From Oscillospiraceae bacterium (GTDB lineage: Bacteria; Bacillota; Clostridia; Oscillospirales; Oscillospiraceae), in NCBI GenBank assembly GCA_017938625.1, contig JAGBBD010000006.1:1-64000 (forward strand): 64,000 nucleotides of DNA, written 5' to 3'. Both the position numbers and the translations under genes were made by a program. The notes beneath the pieces were generated by a model. It saw only the letters and a program-made list of their open reading frames with translations. It was not told where the DNA came from and made no database searches. Positions within the stretch are counted from its first letter, which is position 1. Each line of letters opens with the position of its first letter. Shown one piece after another: positions 24,869 through 32,918 of this stretch.

Positions 24869-25576
24869 ATGGCTGTATTTACCATGGAAAGTGCCCGGGA
24901 CAATATCCGGGTAAAGGATGGCAGGCGCGTGTTCTATCTGGCAGACGGCGATCATCTGACTCCGTCTGCCAGAGATTGGCTGGAAAAAGAGAAGATCCCG
25001 GTTTTGCCTGCTTCCGAAGCAAAACCAAAGCAGTACCGTGCCCTTGACGGCGGTATCTTCCCAGAAAAACCGGAGCATATGACCCATTTGCGTGCCGATA
25101 CGCTGGTGAGAAAGGATCATCCGCGTATAGCTTTTCGCGGCATGGTGGATCATTTGGAAGCACAGCTTTTGCTGACCATCGTGCAGGCACAGGGAACGTT
25201 AAAGTGGGAACTGGAGGAGATCCTTGCTGCAGTGCGCAGTATGATACGCTGTGATGTGCTGGAAGAGCCCTTACACCTGGACACGCTGTGCGGCATGAGC
25301 ATGGCACAGATCCGGGAACACAGCCATTTTCCGCAAAAATACTATGACCAACCGCACTTTATGCCGTCGGCACAGGACAGCAGTCTGCTTTTACAGCTCA
25401 ATCTGGTGCGCACGCTGATTCGCAGAACGGAGCTTGCCGCCTACGAAGCGTTTCATGACAGGGAAGGCATCGTCACGCGGCAGGATATTTTGCAGCTGCT
25501 CAACCGTCTGAGTAGCATGGTGTGGATCTTGATGATACGACTGAAAAAGGAGGAACGGCATGGCACAGAAGCTTGA
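24869..25576 (+). CDS. eutT: Ethanolamine cobalamin adenosyltransferase EutT, short form
   Basis: A 235-residue enzyme that makes adenosylcobalamin for EutBC. It aligns by eye with EutT: HLTPSARDWLEKEKI near the start, HMTHLRADTLVRKDHPRIAFRG mid-protein, and DILQLLNRLSSMVWILMI near the end. The H-x11-CC-x2-C metal segment of Salmonella EutT, which sits just before MTHLRAD, is missing here, as I recall for Listeria-type EutT. It begins 2 bases after eutM and overlaps pduL by 17 bases. Confidence 0.88.
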   Translation: MAVFTMESARDNIRVKDGRRVFYLADGDHLTPSARDWLEKEKIPVLPASEAKPKQYRALDGGIFPEKPEHMTHLRADTLVRKDHPRIAFRGMVDHLEAQLLLTIVQAQGTLKWELEEILAAVRSMIRCDVLEEPLHLDTLCGMSMAQIREHSHFPQKYYDQPHFMPSAQDSSLLLQLNLVRTLIRRTELAAYEAFHDREGIVTRQDILQLLNRLSSMVWILMIRLKKEERHGTEA

Positions 25577-26165
25577 GCAGCTGACCGATTGTCTGCAGCG
25601 GCGACTGTTTGTGGAGCTGGAAGCATCAGGCAGGCACGTTCATCTGACAAAGGATCATATCCAAACGCTGTTCGGGCATGATCTGACACCGGCAAAGCCT
25701 CTTTCGCAGCCGGGACAGTTTGCAGCCAAAGAGCGTGTCAGCGTCCGAGGCCCAAAAGGGGAACTGCACCATGTGGCGGTCTTAGGGCCTGACCGTCCGC
25801 AGACGCAAGTGGAGATCTCGCTGACAGACGGCAGAGCACTTGGAATACAGCCTCCGATCCGCCTTTCCGGAGATGTTGCGGGCACCCCGGGCTGCACCAT
25901 CACGGGGCCCAATGGCAGTGTGACCATCGACCATGGTGTTATAGTGGCGCAGCGGCATATCCATATGTCACAGTGTGATGCGGCACTTCAGAATGTGCAT
26001 GACGGGCAGGTTGTGCGGCTGAAAGCGCTGACAGCTCGTCCTGTGGTTTTTGAGGATGTGGCAGTGCGTGTGCATCCGCAGTTTTCCACAGCGGTGCATT
26101 TGGATTATGACGAAGCAAATGCCTGCGGCTTTCGGACAGGCGATTTGGGGATGATCCTCAAATGA
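25560..26165 (+). CDS. pduL: Phosphate acyltransferase, PduL type
   Basis: A 201-residue PduL-family enzyme (in some eut operons called eutD) that converts acetyl-CoA and phosphate to acetyl phosphate. Zinc-binding His motifs are EASGRHVHLT (about residue 25) and VAQRHIHMS (about 130). The N-terminal 17 residues (LEQLTDCLQRRLF) look like a compartment-targeting helix. AGGAGG precedes ATG 25560. Unrelated in sequence to Pta. With ackA (28642-29841) it would yield ATP from ethanolamine. Confidence 0.93.
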   Translation: MAQKLEQLTDCLQRRLFVELEASGRHVHLTKDHIQTLFGHDLTPAKPLSQPGQFAAKERVSVRGPKGELHHVAVLGPDRPQTQVEISLTDGRALGIQPPIRLSGDVAGTPGCTITGPNGSVTIDHGVIVAQRHIHMSQCDAALQNVHDGQVVRLKALTARPVVFEDVAVRVHPQFSTAVHLDYDEANACGFRTGDLGMILK

Positions 26166-26614
26166 ACTTGGAGGAACTGACTGACGCTGTGCTGCAAAAG
26201 CTCGGGGAGAAAAAGCCTCGCGCACTTCTGATCGGCGATGCACCGATGATTGACCATAATTATAATTATGTAAATGAAAAACCATATGAAGCTGTAGTAC
26301 TTGGACGCCTTGCTCCGGGACAGCTGCTGCATATGCCCTCGGATGCCGTTTGCTGTGCTTTGATGGAGCAGATCCCGGTCTATTATGATCCCGATCAGAC
26401 CTTCCGAAGCTGTAAAACAGCGCGTGCGCTTTGCAGAGAATTGGCAGCAGCAGAGCAGCGGCTTTATCGTCTTGGGGTGCTTCCTTTGCAAAGATCCGGA
26501 CAGCTGCTGACAGCTGCCCGGGCAAGAGATCTGGTGCTGCAGGGGAAGCGACCTGCCTCAAACTGCCGCATGACACCCTTGGCACGGGATATACTGGAGG
26601 GGAAAGAACCATGA
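26162..26614 (+). CDS. Ethanolamine-operon conserved hypothetical protein
   Basis: A 150-residue protein that resembles an uncharacterised family found between pduL and eutN in Firmicutes eut operons. Residues 1-18 (NLEELTDAVLQKLGEKK) form an amphipathic helix of the kind that directs cargo into microcompartments. A Rossmann-like start follows (RALLIGDAPM), then a Cys-containing middle (DAVCCALMEQIPVYYD). It overlaps both pduL (4 bases) and eutN (4 bases, ATGA), so it is tightly coupled to the operon. A luminal or shell-associated role is inferred; no enzyme motif is seen. Confidence 0.75.
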   Translation: MNLEELTDAVLQKLGEKKPRALLIGDAPMIDHNYNYVNEKPYEAVVLGRLAPGQLLHMPSDAVCCALMEQIPVYYDPDQTFRSCKTARALCRELAAAEQRLYRLGVLPLQRSGQLLTAARARDLVLQGKRPASNCRMTPLARDILEGKEP

Positions 26615-26844
26615 TACTTGCCACCGTCACGGGAAATTTCTGGGCGACCAAAAAATGCGAGAGCCTGCGAGGACAGATCTTTCTGGAAGTGAGTTTTGAC
26701 GGCAGGAAAGCCGTTGCGGCAGACCTTGTAGGTGCCGGGATCGGTGACAGAGTTCTGGTCACCACAGGCTCGGCTGCCAGAGCCGCAGATCCTGGATTGC
26801 CCTGTGATGCCGCCATTGTGGCGATTTTGGATGAAAAGACTTGA
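26611..26844 (+). CDS. eutN: Microcompartment vertex protein EutN (BMC-P)
   Basis: A 77-residue EutN/CcmL-type pentamer protein that caps shell vertices. It begins MILATVTGNFWATKK and holds the conserved VAADLVGAGIGDRVLVTTGSAAR and DAAIVAILD. Slightly short of the usual 85-95 residues, but all core strands appear present. Start overlaps the stop of the previous gene; a long frame extending upstream is rejected. Confidence 0.93.
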   Translation: MILATVTGNFWATKKCESLRGQIFLEVSFDGRKAVAADLVGAGIGDRVLVTTGSAARAADPGLPCDAAIVAILDEKT

Positions 26845-26869
26845 ATAACAAGGGAAAATCCAGTATGAT

Positions 26870-27973
26870 ATGTATGATTTTCCGGAAGAGGTGAGCGTTA
26901 TCAGTCAGGTTATTATTTATCTCATGGTCGTGTTCATGGTGCTTGGTGCCATCGACCGTATGATCGGCAATAAATTTGGTCTTGGCAAGGAATTTGAAAA
27001 CGGCATCATGGCGATCGGCCCTCTGGCGCTGTCCATGTGGGGCATCATCTGCTTTGCACCTGTGCTGGCAGATCTGCTGCGCCCTGTGATCGTGCCTGTC
27101 TTTCGCGTATTTGGTGCCGATCCGGGCATGTTTCCGGGGTGCATCCTTGCCTGCGACATGGGCGGCGCGTCTCTGGCTCTGGAACTGGCAGAAGATCCTC
27201 AGATCGGTCTGTTCGGCGGCACTGTCGTAGGTGCCATGCTGGGCGCCACCATTGTCTTTACCATTCCTATGGCGCTGGGAGTTGTCAGCGCGGAAGATCG
27301 TCCCTTTATGGCAAAGGGGATTTTGTCCGGTATCATCACCATTCCGGTCGGCGCTTTTGTGGGCGGACTTATGGCAGGTATCGGGATCATGGATGTGGTG
27401 TTAAATCTGGTTCCCATTGTGATCTTTGCGCTGCTCATTGCCCTTGGTCTGTGGAAAGCCGAGCGTATTATGATAAAGGGTTTTTCTGTCTTTGGACACA
27501 TCGTACTCATCGTGATCACTTTGGGTCTTGCCTGCGCCATTGTGGAGGCGCTGACCGGTATCGTGATCATTCCGGGACTTGCACCGTTGGAAGAAGGCTA
27601 TACCACCGTGGGCAGCATTGCTATTGTGCTGGCAGGTGCATTCCCTCTGATCTACACCATCACAAAAGTTTTGAATAAACCGCTTCTTAAACTGGGAAAG
27701 CTTCTTGGTATGAACGAAGTGGCGGCAGCCGGTATGGTGGCATCGCTTGCAAACTCCATTCCTGTTTTCGGAATGGTTAAGGACATGGATGACCGCGGCA
27801 AAGTGCTCAACATGGCATTTGCTGTTTCCGCTGCTTTTGTTTTCGGTGATCACCTTGGCTTCACAGCAGGCTTTGCGCCGGAAATGCTCACAGCTGTCAT
27901 TGTGGCGAAACTGGTGGCAGGCATTTCTGCTGTGGCAGTTGCCATGCTTCTGACGAAGCGCAGTGACAAATAA
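26870..27973 (+). CDS. eutH: Ethanolamine transporter EutH
   Basis: A 367-residue protein with about ten membrane segments that imports ethanolamine. Recognisable stretches: LVVFMVLGAIDRM at the start, FPGCILACDMGGASLALELA, GAMLGATIVFTIPMALG, AAAGMVASLANSIPVFGMVK and SAAFVFGDHLGFTAGF. The start is uncertain: ATG 26870 gives seven extra residues before GTG 26891, where GGAAGAGG sits too close; family alignments would fit either. Last gene of the eut operon, closed by a strong terminator. Confidence 0.93.
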   Translation: MYDFPEEVSVISQVIIYLMVVFMVLGAIDRMIGNKFGLGKEFENGIMAIGPLALSMWGIICFAPVLADLLRPVIVPVFRVFGADPGMFPGCILACDMGGASLALELAEDPQIGLFGGTVVGAMLGATIVFTIPMALGVVSAEDRPFMAKGILSGIITIPVGAFVGGLMAGIGIMDVVLNLVPIVIFALLIALGLWKAERIMIKGFSVFGHIVLIVITLGLACAIVEALTGIVIIPGLAPLEEGYTTVGSIAIVLAGAFPLIYTITKVLNKPLLKLGKLLGMNEVAAAGMVASLANSIPVFGMVKDMDDRGKVLNMAFAVSAAFVFGDHLGFTAGFAPEMLTAVIVAKLVAGISAVAVAMLLTKRSDK

Positions 27974-28018
27974 GCAATAAAAGAAGACGGTCTGTTGACC
28001 GTCTTCTTTTATTGCTTA
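27970..28018. terminator. Bidirectional terminator between eutH and the flavodoxin-like gene
   Basis: A near-perfect 20-bp inverted repeat (AAGCAATAAAAGAAGACGGT and its complement) with a short loop; T-rich arms work in both directions for the convergent units. Confidence 0.9.
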
Positions 28019-28645
28019 TCGGATAAAGTTCGTCATATTGCCGCTGTCTGCGGTGGGAAGCCCGATGCCGACCTGTTTGCCGGCTTCGATGCATTTTAAG
28101 ATCCACGCCATGTTTTTGCCGATGTTGCGCATGGTCTGCATGCCTTCCAGATCCTGTGTTACTTCCTCCGCTCCTCGGTTGGAGTGAACGATGTTCCAGT
28201 AAGTGGAGGAGATCACAGGCATCTGGTTGATGGTAAAGTATTTATTGATCACATCCAGCGTGGCGGTAGTACCGCCGCGTCTGGCACAGGCGACTGCTGC
28301 TGCAGGCTTATGGGTCAGCGCTGCGCCGCCGGCGTAGAACAACCGATCCAGGAAGCTGACCAGAGTGCCATTGGCGGAAGCGTAATAGACGGGGCTGCCA
28401 AACACAAATCCATCGGCAGCCTTGCAGGCTTCCAGAATCTCGTTTAGTCCATCCTTGTCACCGAAGATGCACTTGCCCTTTCCTTTGCAACCGCGGCAAG
28501 CCATGCATCCTGCAAAGGGTGTGGAGCCGATCTGCAGGATCTGTGCTTCGATGCCGTCTTGTTCCAGCTGCTTTGCGATCTCGGCCAGTGCGGTATAGGT
28601 GGCGCCTTCTTTGTGGGGGCTGCCGTTGAAGAGCAAAACTTTCAT
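28016..28645 (-). CDS. Flavodoxin-like FMN-dependent oxidoreductase with a Cys-rich insert
   Basis: A 209-residue NADPH-dependent FMN reductase-family protein. The phosphate loop LLFNGSPHKEGATYTAL is at the N-terminus. A Cys cluster follows (GCMACRGCKGKGKC, about residues 46-59), typical of the iron-sulfur flavoprotein branch, then GFVFGSPVYYASANGTLVSF. It starts within the last codons of ackA (4-base overlap), so the two are coupled; it may handle reducing equivalents in acetate/ethanol metabolism. Specific substrate unknown. Confidence 0.87.
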   Translation of the reverse strand: MKVLLFNGSPHKEGATYTALAEIAKQLEQDGIEAQILQIGSTPFAGCMACRGCKGKGKCIFGDKDGLNEILEACKAADGFVFGSPVYYASANGTLVSFLDRLFYAGGAALTHKPAAAVACARRGGTTATLDVINKYFTINQMPVISSTYWNIVHSNRGAEEVTQDLEGMQTMRNIGKNMAWILKCIEAGKQVGIGLPTADSGNMTNFIR

Positions 28646-29841
28646 TTTTTCTTTCCTTTCTCCAGCAGTGCCTTGGCTTTTCTTGCCACAATGATCTCTT
28701 CGTTGGTATCGACCACGTAGATTCTGACGGGACTGCCGTCCACAGAAATATCCTCGCCGCCCTTGGGATTGAGATTCTTTTCTTCATCTAACCGGATGCC
28801 GAAGCACTCCAACCCCTCCAAAGCGCGCTTTCTCACTTGTATGCTCCTTCTGCCGATGCCGCCGCCGAAGACCACTGCGTCCACGCCGCCCATGGCAGCG
28901 ATATAAGCGCCGATGTACTTCTTGATGCCGTAAGCATAGGCATTGATGGCATTCTGGCAGTCCTCGTTTCCGGCTTCCGCTGCCTTCTGGATATCACGCA
29001 GATCGTTGCTCACACCACCGGACATGCCGTACAGACCGCTTTTGCTCTGGAGCATGAGCTTAACTTCCTCCAGTGTCATGCCGCATTCTTCCACCAGATG
29101 GAAAATGATGTAGGGATCCATGTCACCGATGCGGTTATTCTGCAGCACGCCGCATTGCAGCCCCATGCCCATAGTGGTATCGATGCTGATACCGTTCTTG
29201 ACGGCGCACAGACTGCCGCTGCCGCCCAGATGGCAGCACACCAGCTTCAGATCCTCTCTGCCCATTTCCTTGGCAGTCCATGTGGACAGATACTCCAAAG
29301 AAGCACCGTGGAAGCCATAGCGGCGAATGGCATGTTTTCTGCTGAGTTCTACAGGGATGGGGTAGAGGTACGCCTCGGGAGGCATATTGGCGTGGAATGC
29401 CGTTTCAAAAGAGCCGATCATGGGCGTGTTTGGCATAAGGGCGCGGAACTGCCGAATGGCGGCAATATAGGGAGGATTGTGTGCCGGTGCCACGGAGTTG
29501 AAGTCTGCCATCGCCTGCAGCACATCGTCTGTCAGATACTGCACGCCTGTTACACCTTTTGCGTGCACGACCTTAAAGCCTACACAGGCGATCTCCTTGA
29601 GAGAGCGGATGCAGCCTGCCAGCAGGTAGTCCAGCATTTTGCTGATGGCTTCCTTGTGGGTAGGGAAGGACGCTTCCAGCTGGGTACTGTCGCCGGCGCG
29701 GTTGTTTTTGTGGTAGAACAGCCCCTTTGCCTGTCCCACGCGCTCCACGCCGCCTGCGGCAAGGACTCTCTCTCCGGCTGTCATATCAAAGAGCTGATAC
29801 TTTAAGGATGTACTGCCTACGTTGCAGATGAGAATGTTCAT
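28642..29841 (-). CDS. ackA: Acetate kinase
   Basis: A 399-residue ASKHA-fold kinase: acetyl phosphate plus ADP gives acetate plus ATP. Signatures: N-terminal ILICNVGSTSLKYQLF, RRYGFHGASLEYL (catalytic Arg region), VCCHLGGSGSLCAVKNG and AVVFGGGIGRRSIQVRK. Length fits AckA. It reads toward the eut operon, facing eutH, and with PduL would complete substrate-level phosphorylation. It has its own promoter, so it can also serve general fermentation. Similarity to butyrate kinase is possible but less likely. Confidence 0.92.
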   Translation of the reverse strand: MNILICNVGSTSLKYQLFDMTAGERVLAAGGVERVGQAKGLFYHKNNRAGDSTQLEASFPTHKEAISKMLDYLLAGCIRSLKEIACVGFKVVHAKGVTGVQYLTDDVLQAMADFNSVAPAHNPPYIAAIRQFRALMPNTPMIGSFETAFHANMPPEAYLYPIPVELSRKHAIRRYGFHGASLEYLSTWTAKEMGREDLKLVCCHLGGSGSLCAVKNGISIDTTMGMGLQCGVLQNNRIGDMDPYIIFHLVEECGMTLEEVKLMLQSKSGLYGMSGGVSNDLRDIQKAAEAGNEDCQNAINAYAYGIKKYIGAYIAAMGGVDAVVFGGGIGRRSIQVRKRALEGLECFGIRLDEEKNLNPKGGEDISVDGSPVRIYVVDTNEEIIVARKAKALLEKGKKK

Positions 29842-29892
29842 ACGAAACCTCCGGTAGTGATCTTGTCGGACAATCTTGTGTCTAATATCTGT

Positions 29893-29921
29893 ATTTTACC
29901 AGAGAAGTGGAAAGAATACAA
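29893..29921 (-). promoter_or_regulatory. Sigma-A promoter of ackA
   Basis: Minus strand: TTGTAT (complement of 29916-29921), 17 bases ending TGG, TAAAAT (complement of 29893-29898), about 50 bases before the ackA start. The stretch 29922-30087 holds nothing else I can name. Confidence 0.65.
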
Positions 29922-30087
29922 CTTGTAATCTGACTGTGAGGCGTATCATTTTCCCAAACACGACTCATGAGGTGTGTTCGATCGCAATGACCCGGGATAC
30001 CGGCAAAGAGCATTTCCCACCCGGTAAAACTGGCAAATAGACCAAAGTAATTTTTGTTTTTTCATGAAAAGTAGTCGAAATCCCGTG

Positions 30088-30116
30088 TTGACGCAAGGGG
30101 TACCTTTTGGTACAAT
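30088..30116 (+). promoter_or_regulatory. Promoter of the purine operon
   Basis: TTGACG (30088-30093), exactly 17 bases, TACAAT (30111-30116), with extended TTGG. The expected start near 30123 places the ZTP riboswitch at the very 5' end of the transcript. Confidence 0.85.
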
Positions 30117-30128
30117 AAAACAGGAATA

Positions 30129-30204
30129 AAAACCATGCTGCGACTGGCGGAAGTGGAGCACCACAAGGGAACTGCATGGTATAATTGCCGTCCGCCTGGG
30201 CAGT
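30129..30204 (+). ncRNA. ZTP (pfl) riboswitch
   Basis: P1 pairs ACCATGC (about 30132-30138) with GCATGGT (30174-30180); inside lies CGACTGGCGGAAGTGGAGCA, and 3' of P1 the hallmark TCCGCCTGGGCA (30191-30202), whose GCC pairs back with GGC of CTGGCGG as the pseudoknot. This matches the ZTP-sensing aptamer (Z nucleotides accumulate when 10-formyl-THF is short), typically in front of pur and folate genes. The 3' end overlaps a terminator, so ligand binding should switch the operon on. Confidence 0.9.
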
Positions 30205-30239
30205 CTGATCGTGTGTTACCATCAGTCTGTCCTTTTTTT
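30198..30239 (+). terminator. Riboswitch-controlled terminator
   Basis: A stem of GGGCAGTCTGAT with ATCAGTCTGTCC (one mismatch) around CGTGTGTTACC is followed by seven Ts. The 5' arm shares bases with the CCTGGGCA end of the ZTP aptamer, giving mutually exclusive folds. Confidence 0.85.
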
Positions 30240-30259
30240 GATTTTTAGGGAGGGAAAGC

Positions 30260-30751
30260 ATGAAGAAAGTCGGTATTGTTATGGGCAGCACCAGCGACCT
30301 GCCCGTTGTTGAAAAGGCCATCGCCGTGCTGCAGGAGTATGGCGTCCCGGTTGAAGTGCGCGTATTATCCGCTCACCGTTGCCCCAGTGAAGCAAGTCAG
30401 TTTGCTGCGTCGGCACGGCAGAGCGGATTTTCTGTTTTGATCGCAGCTGCCGGTATGGCAGCTCATCTGGCAGGTGCTCTTGCGGCGAACACCACGCTGC
30501 CTGTGATCGGCATCCCCTGTAAGTCCACCAATCTTGACGGAATGGATGCACTGCTGTCCACAGTCATGATGCCTTCCGGGATCCCGGTGGCGACAGTTGC
30601 TATTGACGGCGCCAAAAACGCAGCGCTTCTGGCGATTCAAATCATGGCTGTGACAGATGAAGCTCTTGCGGAAAAGCTGGAAAATGCAAGAAAAGAAGGC
30701 ACCGAAGCTGTTTTGAAGGCTGATGCTGAGCTTCGTGCAAAATATCACTAA
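30260..30751 (+). CDS. purE: 5-(carboxyamino)imidazole ribonucleotide mutase / AIR carboxylase
   Basis: A 163-residue PurE. N-terminal [17 protein letters not shown] and [12 protein letters not shown] form the CO2/nucleotide site; [20 protein letters not shown] follows. Class I enzymes use N5-CAIR made by PurK; no purK is in the operon, so either purK lies elsewhere or the enzyme acts directly on AIR. AGGGAGGG lies before the ATG at 30260. First gene after the ZTP riboswitch. Confidence 0.95.
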   Translation: MKKVGIVMGSTSDLPVVEKAIAVLQEYGVPVEVRVLSAHRCPSEASQFAASARQSGFSVLIAAAGMAAHLAGALAANTTLPVIGIPCKSTNLDGMDALLSTVMMPSGIPVATVAIDGAKNAALLAIQIMAVTDEALAEKLENARKEGTEAVLKADAELRAKYH

Positions 30752-30787
30752 GTTAGAAAATTATTTATCATATTGGAGGAATTGACT

Positions 30788-31468
30788 ATGAAACTCGTGT
30801 ACACCGGCAAAACCAAAAATGTTTACGCTCTGGAAAACGGCAACTACCTGCTGAAGTTCAAGGACGACTGCACCGGCAAGGACGGCGTGTTCGATCCCGG
30901 TGAAAACTCTGTTGGTCTGACCATCGAGGGCGTGGGCGATGTCAATCTGCGTATGTCCATCTATTTCTTCGAGAAGATCAATGCTGCCGGCATCAAGACT
31001 CATTATGTCAGCGCCGATCTGGACAACACTACCATGGAAGTTCTCCCCGCAAAGCCCTTCGGTCAGGGTCTGGAAGTCATCTGCCGCCATAAGGCTGTCG
31101 GCTCCTTCATCCGCCGCTACGGTCAGTATATCGCAGAGGGTGCAGATCTGGACGCTTATGTGGAGTGCACCTTTAAGAATGACGAACTGGGCGATCCTCT
31201 GGTCACCAAGGAAGGTCTGATCGCACTGAACGTTATGACCGACGAGCAGTATGAGTCTGTCAAGTCCATGACCCAGAAGATCACCCAGATCGTGGCTGAT
31301 GATCTGAAGGAAAAGGGCATGGTCCTGTACGATATCAAGTTTGAATATGGCTATGACGCAGACGGTAAGGTCATGCTCATCGATGAGATCGCTTCCGGCA
31401 ATATGCGTGTGTATAAGGACGGTCAGTATATCGATCCCATGACTCTGTCCAAGCTGTTCTTTGCCTGA
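30788..31468 (+). CDS. purC: SAICAR synthetase
   Basis: A 226-residue ATP-dependent ligase joining aspartate to CAIR. Signatures: [23 protein letters not shown] at the start and [17 protein letters not shown] near the end. ATG 30788 has GGAGGA at 7 bases; a TTG further upstream is not needed. Second gene of the operon, 36 bases after purE. Confidence 0.96.
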   Translation: MKLVYTGKTKNVYALENGNYLLKFKDDCTGKDGVFDPGENSVGLTIEGVGDVNLRMSIYFFEKINAAGIKTHYVSADLDNTTMEVLPAKPFGQGLEVICRHKAVGSFIRRYGQYIAEGADLDAYVECTFKNDELGDPLVTKEGLIALNVMTDEQYESVKSMTQKITQIVADDLKEKGMVLYDIKFEYGYDADGKVMLIDEIASGNMRVYKDGQYIDPMTLSKLFFA

Positions 31469-31491
31469 TCGCAAAATAGGAGAATTGAACC

Positions 31492-32913
31492 ATGGGTGGT
31501 TTTTTTGGCGTAACCTCAAAAAATGACTGTATGCTGGATCTGTTCTTCGGTGTAGACTACCATTCCCATCTGGGTACTCGCCGCGGCGGTATTGCTGTTT
31601 ATGATGAGGACTCAGGTTTTCACCGCCAGATCCACAACATTGAAAACTCTCCGTTCAGAACGAAGTTTGAAAAAGATCTGAACGAATTCCGCGGCTGCAG
31701 TGGTATTGGCTGCATCAGTGATTCCGATCCGCAGCCTCTGCTGGTTCGTTCCCACCTTGGTATGTATGCCATATCTACCGTGGGTTATATCGGTAATGCA
31801 GACGAGTTGGTCTCCCAGTATTTCTCTGACCATCATCATCAGTTCATGGTCATGAGTTCCGGGAAAGTCAATGATTCCGAGTTGGTGGCTGCGCTTATCA
31901 ACCAGAAGGATGATCTGATCTCCGGTATTCGCAATGCACAGGATCTGATCAAGGGCTCTATCACCATTTTGCTCCTGACCAAGGACTGCATCATCGCTGC
32001 CCGTGATAAGGTCGGTCGTCTTCCTGTCCATGTGGGCAGGCGCGATGACGGTTACAGCGTATCCATTGAGTCCTTTGCATATCAGAAGCTGGGTTATGAA
32101 GATGCCTATGAGCTTGGTCCCCGGGAGATCGTGCAGCTGACGCCCGATCGCTGCCGCACCTTATCTCCTGCCGGTGAGGATATGAAGATCTGTGCGTTCC
32201 TTTGGTCTTACTACGGCTATCCCAACTCCAATTACGAGGGAATCAACGTGGAAATGGTGCGTACCCGTAACGGTGAGATCATGGCAAGAGATGAGATGGC
32301 AAGAGGCGGTGTGCCGGATGTGGACTTTGTGGCAGGTGTGCCGGACAGCGGCGTGCCCCATGCCATCGGATTTGCCAATGAATGTGGCGGCAAGTTTGCA
32401 CGTCCCTTTGTCAAATATACGCCCACATGGTCGCGGTCTTTCATGTCGGATAATTCCAATGTCCGAAGCCGTGTGGCTAAAATGAAGCAGATTCCCGTCC
32501 CGGAACTGATCAAGGACAAGAAACTGCTGTTTGTGGATGATTCCATCGTTCGCGGCACCCAGCTGCAGGAAACCGTGGATTTCATCTATGCCAACGGAGC
32601 CAAGGAAGTGCATATGCGCTCTGCTTGTCCTCCCATTATGTATCCTTGTAAATTCCTCAGCTTCTCCCGCAGCAATTCCGAAATGGCGCTTCTGGCGCGT
32701 CGTATGGTGCAGGAACTGGAGGGAAATGAGGGTCAGAAGCATCTGGAAGAATATGCCGATGCAAGCACTAAGCGTGGTCAGTGCCTGCTCAGTCATATCT
32801 GTGAGACCTTTGGTTTCACCTCTCTGGGTTATCAGTCTCTGGATGGCCTGTTGGAAGCCATCGGCATTGATCGTGATAAAGTGTGTACCTATTGTTGGAA
32901 CGGAAAGGAATAA
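31492..32913 (+). CDS. purF: Amidophosphoribosyltransferase-like PurF lacking the glutaminase cysteine
   Basis: A 473-residue PurF homologue for the first step of purine synthesis (PRPP to phosphoribosylamine). The phosphoribosyltransferase half is intact: [14 protein letters not shown] (PRPP loop), [13 protein letters not shown], and Cys ligands for an Fe-S cluster in CPPIMYPC and the C-terminal C-x2-C. The N-terminus reads [12 protein letters not shown] where active PurF has Met-Cys-Gly: the catalytic Cys is Gly, and the HVRYST-like glutamine site is replaced by [10 protein letters not shown]. An in-frame stop just upstream excludes a missed start. Free ammonia may be used instead; that is inferred. 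Confidence 0.9.
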   Translation: MGGFFGVTSKNDCMLDLFFGVDYHSHLGTRRGGIAVYDEDSGFHRQIHNIENSPFRTKFEKDLNEFRGCSGIGCISDSDPQPLLVRSHLGMYAISTVGYIGNADELVSQYFSDHHHQFMVMSSGKVNDSELVAALINQKDDLISGIRNAQDLIKGSITILLLTKDCIIAARDKVGRLPVHVGRRDDGYSVSIESFAYQKLGYEDAYELGPREIVQLTPDRCRTLSPAGEDMKICAFLWSYYGYPNSNYEGINVEMVRTRNGEIMARDEMARGGVPDVDFVAGVPDSGVPHAIGFANECGGKFARPFVKYTPTWSRSFMSDNSNVRSRVAKMKQIPVPELIKDKKLLFVDDSIVRGTQLQETVDFIYANGAKEVHMRSACPPIMYPCKFLSFSRSNSEMALLARRMVQELEGNEGQKHLEEYADASTKRGQCLLSHICETFGFTSLGYQSLDGLLEAIGIDRDKVCTYCWNGKE

Positions 32914-32918
32914 AGAAA

